A DNA stretch of 64,000 nucleotides. Source: Anaspis maculata (taxonomy: Eukaryota > Arthropoda > Insecta > Coleoptera > Scraptiidae). The stretch lies in assembly GCA_949128115.1 (NCBI GenBank), contig OX421968.1, positions 8,494,001 to 8,558,000 on the forward strand. Direction: 5' to 3'. A model generated the notes under the pieces. The model searched no databases and was not told where the DNA came from. It saw nothing but the letters and a program-made list of their open reading frames with translations. The position numbers and the translations under genes are program-made. Shown here piece after piece: positions 30,901 to 39,482 of this stretch (its first letter is position 1; every line of letters starts with the position of its first letter).

Positions 30901-33365
30901 AGAGCTGAAATTACAGTGAATAGTGCTGGCCTCGGTGCTGGCTATTTGGGAGAGCAATTTTCATTCTAAAATGCAACGATGCATTAGATCCCACGATGCG
31001 CACTTGACCAATGATATTTTCCCGAATTGAATAGATGACTAAAAATGGCACGAAATGGGCTTTCTTTTGCTTTTGATCCATCTCTCTACCTCAATCCACA
31101 AGCGAGAATAGGTCGCCGGAACATAACCGTCACCTTGGCACCCGCTATGGCAACGTTGCAGGCACGCCGCCACAACGAAGAGCCTCTTGCCAGCTTCTTG
31201 CCCACGCTTGCGCCTGATGGGGTGCCAAAGAACCGCTGTAGAGACTCGCTTGTTTTTGACATTACTCAGTAAATCTTGAGTCAAGCATATTAATTATTAT
31301 GATGAAGCGACAATTGTTCAATAAATTATCTATATATTTATTACAACTTCACAGCTGAAGAAAATTGTATCAACAAGTAGGTACTAAAGAAAATAACATC
31401 ATACCATATACCCATCTTTAGCACGCCATTTTTGTTCCCGCGACCTATGGGCCTCGCGAAAAATGGTCATTTTGAATGGACAACCCTTTATTACTAAAGT
31501 TACAAGTTTGTCACACTGCTTGGCCGGAGTTACAAGGAGTGGGGGGTGCAGGGGGTCACGTTGATGTATATATGCGCGAAATCAATGCGCAGAAAGCGAA
31601 TTACCAACCACTTAATTCGTGTTCGAAAGAGCTGATTGAAACTGGTAATGATTTAAAATATAAAATACGCCAAAATTTAAAAACCAGAGCCAATTCAGTA
31701 CTTTCATGAATATGTTCGAAAACTGGTGGACTCTAAAATATGAAAATCCTCAAAGATATCCAGGACAAGAACTTTTTTTCTGTTGAGCTGTGTAATCTTT
31801 TCTCTGGGAGGTTTCTTGCTGTTGGCAAAAACCTAATGGATGCAGCTAAATGACATTTCTGTCATGATTTTGATGCACTCGCAAGGACACCGTCGAAAGT
31901 AGACAGTGTCGAGTTCGTTGCACTCAGTGCAAAAAACCCTTCTTGCGTTTATTTTCACTTGAAACAAAAGTGAGGACGACGCTAATAACCTCGTAGTTGA
32001 TGCATCGTGAAACATTAATTGAAAAAAAAAAAAAAAAAAAAAAAAAAAAGTGAGCACTAAATTGCCGCGAAAGTGAGCATCGACCAATAGCCTGGGCTTT
32101 CTGGCGAGTTTCCATGGCGACGGGAGTAGAAAGCGCGCATCTTTTTCCAAGTGAATAAGAACGCTATCACGCTCAACTCTCAAGTGAAACACAACACACT
32201 TTCTCGGTGCGACTTGAAATTGCCAAGTGAAACACGAAAAATGCGCACTGTTGGTCCAGTGCAGTCAAGTAAAAAACGCTAAAATGATTTTAAAAATTCG
32301 ATTTGATCGCGCAACCATCGCCATAAATTTGATAACTCAAAAACTCTCACTCACCTGGCAAGTTTGCACTCGTAATTCTTGATGCGCTGTCCTTCATCTA
32401 CGATGATATACTGCCAATCAAACCGGCCCAAGAAATGTTCTTCGTTCATTAAAGTGCTGAAGCTCGTGATCACCACTGGAGCGATCCTCTTCCCGTGGAA
32501 CTCATATTTCCGGTCGACCAGCGGATATAAATCCTGTCTTTCTTCTTTGGCGGCATGGAACACAACAGTAGGATACCCAGGTGCGAATCTGGCGAATTCG
32601 TTCTGCCAGTTTTTGATGACGGAGAGCGGCCCGACGACCAAATATGGCCCCCTTACCTTTTTCTCAGTCAGTTGACAAATCAAAGCAATGACTTGAATGG
32701 TTTTTCCCAATCCCATTTCGTCCGCCAATATACCGTTGATGGAATTTTGATAAAGAAGCTGAAAGTGCTCAGTTGAGACCACCAAAGACAAAAAAAAAAC
32801 AAGCAAAATCTTACTCGAAGCCATTGAACGCCTTCTTTTTGATAAGGATGGAGGTTGCCTTTAAAGTAGGCTTCACCAGGTTCTGCAAAGCAAAATTCCA
32901 CTAAAAATGTTTTTCTTGCAAGAAAGAACCAATACCTACTTTCAAATCGGTTCGCCTTGGAGAATACCTTTTCGCCGTCTATATTAGTATTGTCTGCAAA
33001 ACTGAAAGCGACGTTAGTAATTTCACAATATGTATAAATATTATTATCTAAACATTTTGATGTATTCTTGTATATGTCCTGTGAGTTCCTATCTACCTTT
33101 TGTCTCTTGATTCATTCTGGAGTTCCTCTTTGAGTTTGGCATTCATATATTTTGAGTAAGATTCGCTGACGGATAATAGCCTCTGCAATATTTCAGTGCT
33201 TTTGATTTTGCTTGGAGTAGGTTCCGTTCGCTCCGTCGAGTTTTGTTCAGGTTTTTCCTCCTTCACATGGGCGGTGTCGCTTGGAGTAGGTTCCGTTGGC
33301 TCCGTCGAGTTTTGTTCAGGTTTTTCCTCCTTCACGTGGTCTGTGTCTACGTCCATGTCCTCCAT
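21698..33365 (-). CDS. HELLS: HELLS/LSH-type SNF2 chromatin-remodelling helicase, complete
   Basis: ATP-dependent nucleosome remodeller of the LSH subfamily, which in other animals works with CDCA7 to support maintenance DNA methylation at repeats. Model: join of complement 33097-33365, 32940-33001, 32815-32882, 32355-32758, 22314-23241 and 21698-22054; all GT-AG with matching phases; 695 residues plus stop. Motif I DEMGLGKT is at 146-153, motif II DEGQRIKN at 254-261 (DEGH in vertebrate HELLS), motif III LTGTPLQNN at 281-289, STRAGGTGINL at 554-564, and QAEDRSHRIGQTKPV at 584-598. Shorter than vertebrate HELLS (about 840). The N-terminus carries two 23-residue repeats. Intron 4 is 9.1 kb. 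Functional state is inferred from an intact frame. Confidence 0.93.
22314..23241 (-). CDS. HELLS: HELLS exon 5 (motifs III-V)
   Basis: 928-base exon from acceptor TTTTACAG to donor TGGgtaaat. Encodes LTGTPLQNNITELWSL, FMLRRLKTDV, HKVLLFSTMTMVLDL, RRLDGS and STRAGGTGINLYGADTVIFL. A charged linker (RPKTSANDKKKDH) separates the two RecA-like lobes, as expected for HELLS. Confidence 0.94.
23303..23434. repeat. Inverted partner of 25254-25391
   Basis: CTGCAAAAATCTGGGTCGAT, TGCCACCTTCCATCCCCTGC and GGTGTCAAAG recur in reverse complement at 25254-25391. The pair brackets the 23696-24629 foldback, so the whole block has inverted symmetry about 24.3 kb. Confidence 0.78.
23504..23570 (+). repeat. tRNA-like SINE head with pol III boxes
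   Basis: A perfect A-box match TAGTCGAATGG at 23504-23514, a B-box-like GGTTCGAAATC at 23548-23558, then a T-run (CTCTTTTTTT). It does not fold as a complete tRNA, so I call it a tRNA-derived fragment. Confidence 0.5.
23696..24629. mobile_element. 934-bp foldback with ATGGACAGGGAGC ends
   Basis: ATGGACAGGGAGCTGGTGCC and GGCACCAGCTCCCTGTCCAT are exact inverted ends. The arms stay matched for about 350 bp (for example GTCTTACATGTCAGA). The centre contains a TA dinucleotide repeat at about 24086-24120 and a small CAGGGTG/CACCCTG hairpin. No coding sequence, and I could not define a target duplication. Confidence 0.83.
24963..25066 (-). repeat. tRNA-like sequence abutting a long A/T tract
   Basis: On the minus strand: A-box-like TAGCTCAATGC, a 5-bp anticodon-type stem closing loop TTTACGA, and a B-box-like GGCTCAAATCT, followed by a ~33-base T tract (plus-strand A tract at 24963-24995). 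It could be a degenerate tRNA-Val(UAC)-derived sequence or SINE head; the T arm is too short for a functional tRNA. Confidence 0.4.
25068..25229. mobile_element. Left-truncated copy of the TTAA MITE at 58016-58189
   Basis: Shares GAAAAATACATATTACAATT and AAGCGCACCTCTAAATG with 58016-58189, and its right end GCGCTTTTAGC is followed by TTAA. The left end is degraded. Confidence 0.75.
25493..25821. mobile_element. MITE (GGCCTTACATTGAGC ends) split by a hAT MITE
   Basis: GGCCTTACATTGAGCATCAA and its inverted copy end this element, which matches the uninterrupted copy at 26871-27006. The hAT MITE at 25571-25740 sits inside. It and its sister flank a ~1 kb segment of HELLS intron 4. Confidence 0.8.
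25571..25740. mobile_element. 170-bp hAT MITE, CAGTGGCGTAACTAG ends, 8-bp duplication CTGACAGC
   Basis: CAGTGGCGTAACTAGA and CTAGTTACGCCACTG are inverted ends, flanked by CTGACAGC at 25563-25570 and 25741-25748. This terminus type is widespread in arthropod hAT elements. A relative lies at 28221-28420. Confidence 0.92.
26077..26478 (+). pseudogene. Possible THAP-domain remnant
   Basis: A 133-codon frame containing RISCVSECESRCGNRKKEKL then HFHRFSSKAKDASWVVKM. The cysteine pair followed by HFHRF and a W-V/I motif resembles the start of a THAP zinc finger, found in P-element-like transposases and host regulators. The second C-x2-H pair of a THAP domain is not visible in this frame, so it is broken or a coincidence. 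No introns or partner exons were found. Confidence 0.35.
26871..27006. mobile_element. 136-bp palindromic MITE (TTACATTGAGC ends)
   Basis: ATTGAGCATCAAATGCTGCA and its exact inverted copy enclose a centre with CAAAACTTTTGAATTTTG. ATAAGGCCACCATTA occurs on both outer sides (26859-26873 and 27010-27024); it may belong to the element, since its inverse occurs inside the sister copy. Confidence 0.85.
27123..27585. mobile_element. Copy of the ATACACCTATCCC-ended MITE
   Basis: ATACACCTATCCCACCG and CGACGGGATAGGTGTAT are inverted ends, as at 11325-11442. The interior is longer and non-coding. Confidence 0.6.
27584..28137 (+). mobile_element. Uninterrupted copy of the ATAGG...CTTCGTTT element
   Basis: About 554 bp from ATAGGTCCCTTCGTTTCGG to CCCAAACGAAGTAGCCTAT. 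Very similar to 44004-44568 and to the interrupted copy at 7486-9136. The internal region has short open frames without recognisable domains. Confidence 0.78.
28221..28420. mobile_element. hAT MITE, CAGTGGCGTAACTAG ends (copy 2)
   Basis: CAGTGGCGTAACTAGCCC and CCCCTAGTTGCGTCACTG are inverted ends of the same family as 25571-25740. The flanking 8 bases do not match, so the target duplication is decayed. Confidence 0.72.
28717..29773. other. HELLS intron 4, no recognised feature
   Basis: AT-rich DNA. Short frames only. No repeat ends could be paired. Confidence 0.45.
29774..29954. mobile_element. 181-bp palindromic MITE (GGGCCGCTATTCTTG ends)
   Basis: GGGCCGCTATTCTTGAATCG and CGATTCAAGAATAGCGGCCC are exact inverted ends with AGTCCCTGGGAGT and its inverse inside. 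No target duplication was recognised. Confidence 0.82.
29970..30154. mobile_element. 185-bp MITE, second copy of the GTGCTTTCCACCTAG family
   Basis: Nearly identical to 19671-19845 over its length (for example CACCTGCCATTTACGCATGT and CGTTCATTGGAT), differing by scattered substitutions. Confidence 0.85.
30155..32354. other. HELLS intron 4, donor-proximal half
   Basis: No element or exon could be recognised. A 28-29-base A tract lies at about 32021-32049. A relatively GC-rich segment at about 31080-31260 is open on both strands but matches nothing I know. Confidence 0.4.
32355..32758 (-). CDS. HELLS: HELLS exon 4 (motifs I, Ia, II)
   Basis: Begins LLYQNSINGILADEMGLGKT after acceptor CACTTTCAG, and includes VVGPLSVIKNWQNEF, VVITSFSTLM and IIVDEGQRIKN. 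Ends GCCAG before gtgagt. The catalytic DE of motif II is intact, but its fourth residue is Q rather than H. Confidence 0.95.
32815..32882 (-). CDS. HELLS: HELLS exon 3
   Basis: A 68-base exon encoding KPGEAYFKGNLHPYQKEGVQ then WLR, the segment just before motif I that contains the Q-motif-like LHPYQKEGV. Acceptor CTTTGCAG, donor CGAgtaaga. Confidence 0.92.
32940..33001 (-). CDS. HELLS: HELLS exon 2
   Basis: A 62-base exon read as S-FADNTNIDGEKVFSKANRFE. Of the two candidate acceptors (TTTCAG and TTTTGCAG, eight bases apart) only the upstream one keeps an open frame in the phase set by exon 1; the other runs into a stop. Confidence 0.85.
33097..33365 (-). CDS. HELLS: HELLS exon 1 (N-terminus with duplicated VKEE repeat)
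   Basis: The start MEDMDVDTDHVKEEKPEQNS follows a good acceptor (TTTTTTTCCAG) one base before the ATG, so a 5' UTR intron is likely. Two copies of a 23-residue unit starting HVKEEKPEQ are encoded by a 69-bp tandem duplication (for example the same motif at 33241 and 33310). A charged helical segment (residues ~60-89) follows. The longer upstream frame to 33491 is treated as 5' UTR intron, not protein. Confidence 0.85.
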
Positions 33366-34062
33366 TCTGGAAAAAAATATTAATTTTGTAAACGGTGAAA
33401 AATTATAAAAATTAACGGTGACATTTTCCAGCGACACACCGATTGACCGACAAGACATTTCACTTCGCATTCCACCGACAGGACATTTCACAGACTCTCT
33501 GATTCACCGCCAGGACACTCTAAACATTGTTGAGAGACATCACAGAATAGAATAGATACGAAAGTGTCTGGGCTTTTCCAAGCCTTGGGTCTTATTAGAG
33601 GGCAGTCACTCAAAATCGAGGTCTGGTTTCGTTTTCATAGCTAGTTCATCCTCCAAGCAGGGCCCCTAGGTTGTTTCAACATATCAAAACGTCAGAAATA
33701 AATCACAGAATACAAAAAAAAAACTGCTCCTCCCATTAAAGACAAAGAAACCACCGTAAGAGTGAGTCTCAAATCCCCCCCTCCCTTTCAGCTTGCTTCC
33801 CCTCTGTGAAAGCCTGTGTTTGAAAGCGAATCAAACACTCTCATTTGAGTCATAGAACACAAAAGTAACTTGTCCTCACTCCTTACTCCAAATGCACAAT
33901 CCATCTGCTAATCCGCCCAACTTTTTGTGTCGTAACTGACGGTGAAAAAAAGTAGTTTTTTTTCTTAATTTGAGTATGTTCCCCGAACCCTAGCAACTTG
34001 TAATTTTTTTATGATATACACCCAGATATACACAAGTGAATAATGATATTATAGTGGGAATA
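33366..34062. promoter_or_regulatory. HELLS 5' flank (probable 5' UTR and promoter region)
   Basis: Lies immediately upstream of the HELLS start codon and ends at a transposon boundary. I see no repeat termini or coding frame in it. The assignment rests on position only; no TATA or initiator element could be supported. Confidence 0.4.
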
Positions 34063-34277
34063 TACAGGGTGTTTCAAAAAGTATGTGCCATACGTGAATG
34101 GCAGATGGAGGACGTCAAGGCGAGTTGAGATCAAGAAGAGAAAAAAAAGTTTGGCGATCCGTCTCGAAGATACAGGGTGTTTTGTTATTTGGTCACAATT
34201 TACAATAAGCGATATCTCTGGAGCGGTTTGATATAAACAAATGAAATTCACCTGTCACATTCCTCTGCTGGTACTTG

Positions 34278-35306
34278 TTCGTGCTTTTCATCAACGATCT
34301 GTTTGTCGGAGATTTCCATACGACCCTTTATGCAGATGACACCTCTGCCCTGGTGTCTTCCCCTGGTGTGTCTGACCTTGTGGGAGGCGTGAGTTTGGTG
34401 GTTGCTAATATGACTGAGTACTGTCGGATGAATGCTTTGCACCTTAATGGAAGTAAGACTGAGCTAATGCAGTTTTCCACCAAAACCAGAAATTCAAGTC
34501 TTCTTGTGAGGGCTGGTGGAGAGACCTTGAAACAGGGCGATGAAGTAAAATTTCTGGGTATATTCATGGATTCTCGGCTGACGTGGCAAAGTCATATTAA
34601 TTATGTGTCGGGCAGGCTGTCATCTTCTCATTACGTGATCTGGCAACTTCGAGATAAAGTGTCTCTTGAAGCTCTCAAGATGTACTACTTTGCACACGTT
34701 CAATCTGTGTTGAGTTATTGTGTTGCATGTTGGGGGCATTCGAGTCAGGTGGTTACCCTCTTAAAATTGCAAAAAAAATTCTGCGGACAATGACATTCAA
34801 GCCATTCAGATTTTCTTGCCGAGGTTTATTCAAGGAACTTGGAATATTGACTGTAACATCACTGTTCATACTTAAGTCTGTCATTAATGTCAAAAAACTG
34901 AAAGAAAACGAAATGAGTAGGAGCGATGACTCTAAGTACAATTTAAGGAAACTGAACAAATATTCGATTCCAAAGCACCGACTTGAATGTGCGGCACGGG
35001 GACCCGAGGTTTTACCCACCAAACTATTCAATAGACTGCCTGCAAAGATCAGAGCAATAGATAGACTGGCCGAATTCAAGTTTCAAGTCAGAGAATTCTT
35101 GCTGGCTCAGTCTTTCTACAGTCTCGGCGACTTTTTCAACAGTGAACATTCGTGAGTGTTCTCTGTCAGTCATTTATATTATGTGTAATGTTATTTATTT
35201 ACATCTTGTCCATTTATTTATTTCTTTGTGCTTATGACATTCACCCATACATTTTATTGTAATGTCCGAGGGTAAAAATAAAGCTTATTTATTTATTTAT
35301 TTATTT
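34278..35306 (+). pseudogene. 5'-truncated LINE (RT fragment 4) with TTAT-repeat tail
   Basis: Starts mid-domain with FVLFINDLFVGDFHTTLYAD-D, so the catalytic YADD is kept. The frame runs to 34793 and then shifts by one at an A8 run (about 34771-34778). The second frame covers KKILRTMTFKPFRF through FNRLPAKIRAI and a stop at 35155. The 3' end is AATAAAGC followed by TTAT repeats to 35306. Boundaries are set by comparison with the intact transposon arm near 38.58 kb. Confidence 0.88.
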
Positions 35307-35312
35307 GATCAA

Positions 35313-36801
35313 TAGTGGAGTTGGTAGCCATTCCCATACGGCATTTAATGATACAGAAAATTTCTTCTGCCTGAGTGTTCTACAAGGCCTAACAAACGAT
35401 ATTAGAAGGGGAAGCACAAAAGCTTCCCCTTAAGGGGGCCGCAGGGGGCCCTGTCAAGTTGACGGTCCAAGAACTCCTACCAAACCATCTTTCAATTTCG
35501 TTGTATCACTCAAATGGGGATGATGTGACTCCATCGTGAATCTCGATGGCATTGGTCGCCATGTCTCTCCCATCCTTCATGCTTGAAAAAATAGTTTCTT
35601 CGGGAGGTCAGAGAAATAACTTTTTATTTTTATATATGCAAGAGGACGCAAAGGGGGCATGTTTTGTGTCTTAACCTGTCATATGGCATTCCCAAAATCC
35701 TACTATGAAGTCAATTTTTCAAATTCTCAATTTTGGGCTGATTGGTAGCCTAAGAATTAGGTATTTTCTAACATCCTGTTCAGACGTACTTTTTTCAATG
35801 TCCAACTGGATGTTACTGAAATAATCGCAGGGGTGGATAGACTGAACTATTTTCTAAACATTATATCGAGGAAATCAATCCTAAACACTACATGGAGAGT
35901 ACACAATGTATTTTTCTTTCGGTCGGTCGAATTGCGATGCCTACTACGCCCGTCAGGGAGAATGCTGAGCATCGCCAGACTATTCTAGAATGAAAACAGC
36001 CTAAACGAATTCAAAACTGCCCTGAAACCCTCATTATGTTGTTCGACATTCAATTCTGAGTCAGCACTCAGAGTTTTAGTCAGTTTTGAGTTTGTTTAGG
36101 CTGTTTTTATACAAGTTTAGGCTGGCGAAGCTCAGCGTTCTCCCTGACGGGCGTAGTAGGCATCGCCATTCGACCGACCAAAAGAAAAATAATTTGTGTA
36201 CTGTCTATGCACGGTTTCGAATTGATTTTCGCGACATAATCTTTAGAAAATAGTTCAGTGTATCCACCCCCGATAATGATTTCAATAACCTCCAGTTGGA
36301 CACTGAGAAACGTACGTCTGAACTGGATGTTAAAAAATACTTACTTCTTAGCCTACCAATCAACCCAGAATTGAGAATTCGAAAAATTGACTTCACAATA
36401 GGATTTTGGGAATGCCAAATAACAGGTTAAGATACAAAACATGCCAACTTCGCATCCTCTTGTATGAATAAAAAAATAGAGAGTGATTTCTCTGACCTCC
36501 CGAAGAAATTATTATTTCAAGCATGAAGGATTGAAGAGACATGACGACCAATGCCATCGAGATTCACAATGGAGTCACATCATCCCCATTTGAGTGATAT
36601 AACGAAATTGAAAGATGGTTTGTTAGGAGTTCGTGGACCGTCATCTTGACAGGCCCCCCCTGCGGCCCCCTTAAGGGAAAGCTTTTGTGCTTCCCCTTCT
36701 AATATCGTACGATAGACCTTGTGGAGACTCATGCAAAAGGAATTTTTATGTATCATCAAATGCCGTATAGTACCGGTTTTTATTGTGTACCGATCCCACT
36801 A
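35313..36801. mobile_element. 1.49 kb foldback element, TAGTGG...CCACTA, 3-bp duplication CAA
   Basis: Ends TAGTGGAGTTGGTA and the inverse of TAGTGGGATCGGTA. Arms of roughly 700 bp are matched throughout (for example CTGACGGGCGTAGTAGGCAT and its inverse), meeting in a short loop near 36.03 kb. Target duplication CAA is present on both sides (35310-35312, 36802-36804), and the empty site GATCAAATGCC survives in the other transposon arm near 38.59 kb. No protein is encoded. Confidence 0.88.
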
Positions 36802-37194
36802 CAAATGCCATAGCAAGTAGAAAAAAAAATCAGGTCCGGACTTGGAATTTTTTTTTGAGTTTGCCGGTCAAAATGTACATTTTTTGAGCGGATTTCGGAA
36901 AGAACACTACCATATCTGGAAAGCTCAGGAAAAATGCTACAATAGTGGCTGTTCAATTTTTCCGGCACACTTGAAATCATCCGGCAAAGAAATTGAGAAA
37001 CAACTCATACCAGTGTTACTATTCAGAGTGAAATTTTTATTAGGCGCAATAATGGATACAATTCGGTACGATCACTGCAGATGCTTCAGTTCTATCATAT
37101 CTTCCACTTAGACTCAAAATGTCTCACAAGGGAAGACATTTCTAAAAAAAATCTCGAGAAAACGCCGTCCCTTGTAAACTGGGCCGCATCTGTG

Positions 37195-37692
37195 AATAAA
37201 ATTCGAGGTACAGTTCGTGGATAGTTCACAATCCATCTACAAAAGATGAGGCGTAAGGCTGGATCATTTGGTTTTAGTCGCTGCACCTTATGCAGGTGGT
37301 AAGGCGTTACAAGCGTTCGCTTTTTAATCCTCTCCATGCACGAGCATGGGGTATACCAAGGGCATGTCTTATCCTCCTCGTGCTTATGGAAGGATTTTCC
37401 TCTGCCATCTCCAGAATTTCTTCCTGGACATCCACTCTCGGTCGTTCGATGTTTCTCGGAGGTACAGCTACAACAGCAGTTCCGGGGAATCTCCCATGTT
37501 CACGACTGTATTGAAAGATTCTTCCAAACGTGTTTCGAGATGGTATTCTGCGACCTGGATATCTTAGCTTGTATTCCCTTTTGGCGGCTCTCCCGTTGTC
37601 ATCGCAGAACCCATACACGAAAATAATATCGGCGAATTCAGCGTTTGTAAACGGTTGGCAATTTTGTTTGCAAGGATTTATTTGGACCGAAC
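37195..37692 (-). pseudogene. Broken transposase: DUF4817 helix-turn-helix plus start of DDE domain
   Basis: Minus-strand frame PFTNAEFADIIFVYGFCDDN, REYKLRYPGRRIPSRNTFGR, VDVQEEILEMAEENPSISTR and a second HTH to about 37310. After a frameshift it continues PYHLHKVQRLKPNDPALRLI, then ILFTDAAQFTRDGVF with the first catalytic aspartate. It ends abruptly by running into the inverted arm, so the rest of the DDE domain is gone. Resembles the DUF4817-containing transposases of insects. Inactive. Confidence 0.82.
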
Positions 37693-37801
37693 AAACAACT
37701 TGTAACACAACTGACAACACAACAATAAATGTTTGAAAAAAAAAGTTACCTAGGTGAACTAGGTAGGTATAACAAAAACCAGCGAATATTTTGTGGTATA
37801 A

Positions 37802-37934
37802 TAGCTGTATTACACTAGGTACACAATTTCTTGTACAATCTGCCAAAATGGTGTCAAAAAACAATGAACTTGATTGTTTAACTGACAGATTGTACAAGAA
37901 GTTGTACAAGGAATTGTGTAGTGTAATACAGCTA
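37802..37934. mobile_element. 133-bp Harbinger-like MITE (TAGCTGTATTACAC ends, TAA duplication)
   Basis: TAGCTGTATTACAC and GTGTAATACAGCTA are inverted ends, with TTGTACAATCTG and its inverse inside. TAA flanks both sides (37799-37801, 37935-37937). It sits in the centre of the large palindrome, outside the transposase remnant. Confidence 0.8.
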
Positions 37935-38883
37935 TAAGAAATGATGGACCTCTCTCTTATTCAATTTTTTGTATGGTCAAATAAGGTGCCTACTAAGAAA
38001 ACTGATTATTCCGGCCAAATGTGATAACAATTTCAACAAAAATCTGTGAACTCTGCATATCCAAATAAATTTGAATGAAACAAAAGAACAAAATTGTAAC
38101 AGTCCAACTCTGGCGAGAATTTTGGTTTTCTCGAGATTTTTTTTTTAGAAATGCCTTCCCTCGTGAGACATGTCGAGTCTTACTGAGAGATATGATAGAA
38201 CTGAAGGATCTGCAGTAATCGTACCGAATTGTATCCATTATTGCGCCTAATAAAAATTTCACTCTGAATAGTAACACTGGTATGAGTTGTTTCTCAATTT
38301 CTTTGTCGGATGATTTCAAGTGTGCCGTGAAAATTGAACAGTCACTCTTGTAGCATTTTTCCTGAGCTTTCCATAGTATGGAAAGCTTTCGGAAAAAAAC
38401 ACTACCATATAATATATGGTATGATCTCCATATACCATATGATACCGTATGATACCATATAATATAATATATGGTAGTGTTTTTTCCGAAATCCGCTCAA
38501 AAATGTACTTTTTGACAGGCAAACTCAGAACCTTTTTTTTTCCAAGTCCGAACCTGATTTTTTTTCTGCTTGCTATGGCATTTGATCAAGTATCAGCAGA
38601 GGAATGTGTCAGGTAAATTTCATTTGTTTATATCAAACCGCTCCAGAGATATCGCTTATTGTAAATTGTGACCAAAGAAGAAAATACCCTGTATCTTCGA
38701 GACCGATCGCCAAAAAAATTTTCTCTCCTTGATCTCAACTTGCCTTGACATCCTCCATCTGCCATTCACGTATGGCACATACTTTTTGAAACACCCTGTA
38801 TAAATGGTGAAAAATTTCTCTCGCGTGAAAAAAATGTATAACTAAAATTTTTTTACATATTTTTGGATCAGTAAAATTTCTAA

Positions 38884-39330
38884 CAAAATAGATAGATAGA
38901 TATTTATTTAAACTGAAATGCAGTGACAATACAAATCAAGTTAAGGAGAGAGTTCAGCTCTGGCCGATCTTCCACTCTCTCCTGGTAGCATTCAAAAACA
39001 TAAAATATAAATAAAACATTAAAAAGATAAAAACACACATGATCTTAACACTACAGATTGAAACACCTGGGCTAGGTCGACTTCGAGGTCGACTTCCAAA
39101 AGTTGGTGAATTCGTCCACTGTGTAGAAGCAATAGGATTTTGAGAAGCATTTGAGCTTCACTTCAAGCTTCCCAACAGTTGAAGACTTCCAGTCGCCAGG
39201 CAGGACGTTGAAGAGCCGAATGAAAAGTAGACTTAGTTTTTTCAAGGTTAAATCTAGGTGGTAGAATGAAATTAGATGTAGTATTGTATGTCTTGTAATA
39301 TGTTTTAAAAGCCCATTATAGAAGTTCATC
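38884..39330 (-). pseudogene. LINE 3' end (RT fragment 5) with TATC-repeat tail
   Basis: Minus-strand frame with IRLFNVLPGDWKSSTVGKLE and YCFYTVDEFTNFW, resembling the C-terminus of LINE polyproteins (an LP..W/I..S..G motif then a VDEF motif). It is followed by AATAAATATCTATCTATC. Everything upstream is missing. Confidence 0.5.
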
Positions 39331-39482
39331 TTGTGAAATTTTTCCAGATTTTTCTATCGGCTGATTTATTTATAGGAAAAATTTCGTTTTGTCTACTCCT
39401 GCCTCTACTCCCAGCGCGTGATCGGCCGCCATGCACGTCGACCGGAACACCCTGTATAACACCCGTGGGAAGTACCGCCCGG

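Larger units (their letters stand above)
23242..32354 (-). other. HELLS intron 4 (9.1 kb)
   Basis: Donor CCAGgtgagt at 32354 and acceptor TTTTACAG at 23242. It is built mostly from mobile elements, listed separately. No host exon is needed between the flanking exons because phases match exactly. Confidence 0.85.
34065..38798. mobile_element. 4.7 kb palindromic Tc1/mariner-like element with nested LINE and foldback
   Basis: Ends CAGGGTGTTTCAAAAAGTAT and ATACTTTTTGAAACACCCTG are flanked by TA (34063-34064, 38799-38800). The left arm (34065-34277 plus 36802-37180) is matched in reverse by the continuous right arm (about 38100-38798). A LINE (34278-35306) and a foldback (35313-36801) interrupt the left arm only. 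The unpaired centre carries a transposase remnant at 37195-37692. TA duplication and a DUF4817-DDE transposase point to the IS630/Tc1/mariner superfamily. Confidence 0.85.

Noticed and set aside
31039..31284. Overlapping frames on both strands in HELLS intron 4 as a missing exon
   Set aside because: The flanking HELLS exons join in phase to give the conserved KLARQLQAF, leaving no room for an extra exon.
33093..33491. Longer HELLS N-terminus starting upstream of 33365
   Set aside because: A strong splice acceptor sits one base before the ATG at 33365, and the upstream residues look unlike protein; treated as 5' UTR intron.
35313..36801. CACTA (EnSpm) transposon
   Set aside because: Ends read TAGTGG...CCACTA, the reverse orientation of true CACTA ends, so the 3-bp duplication alone is not enough.
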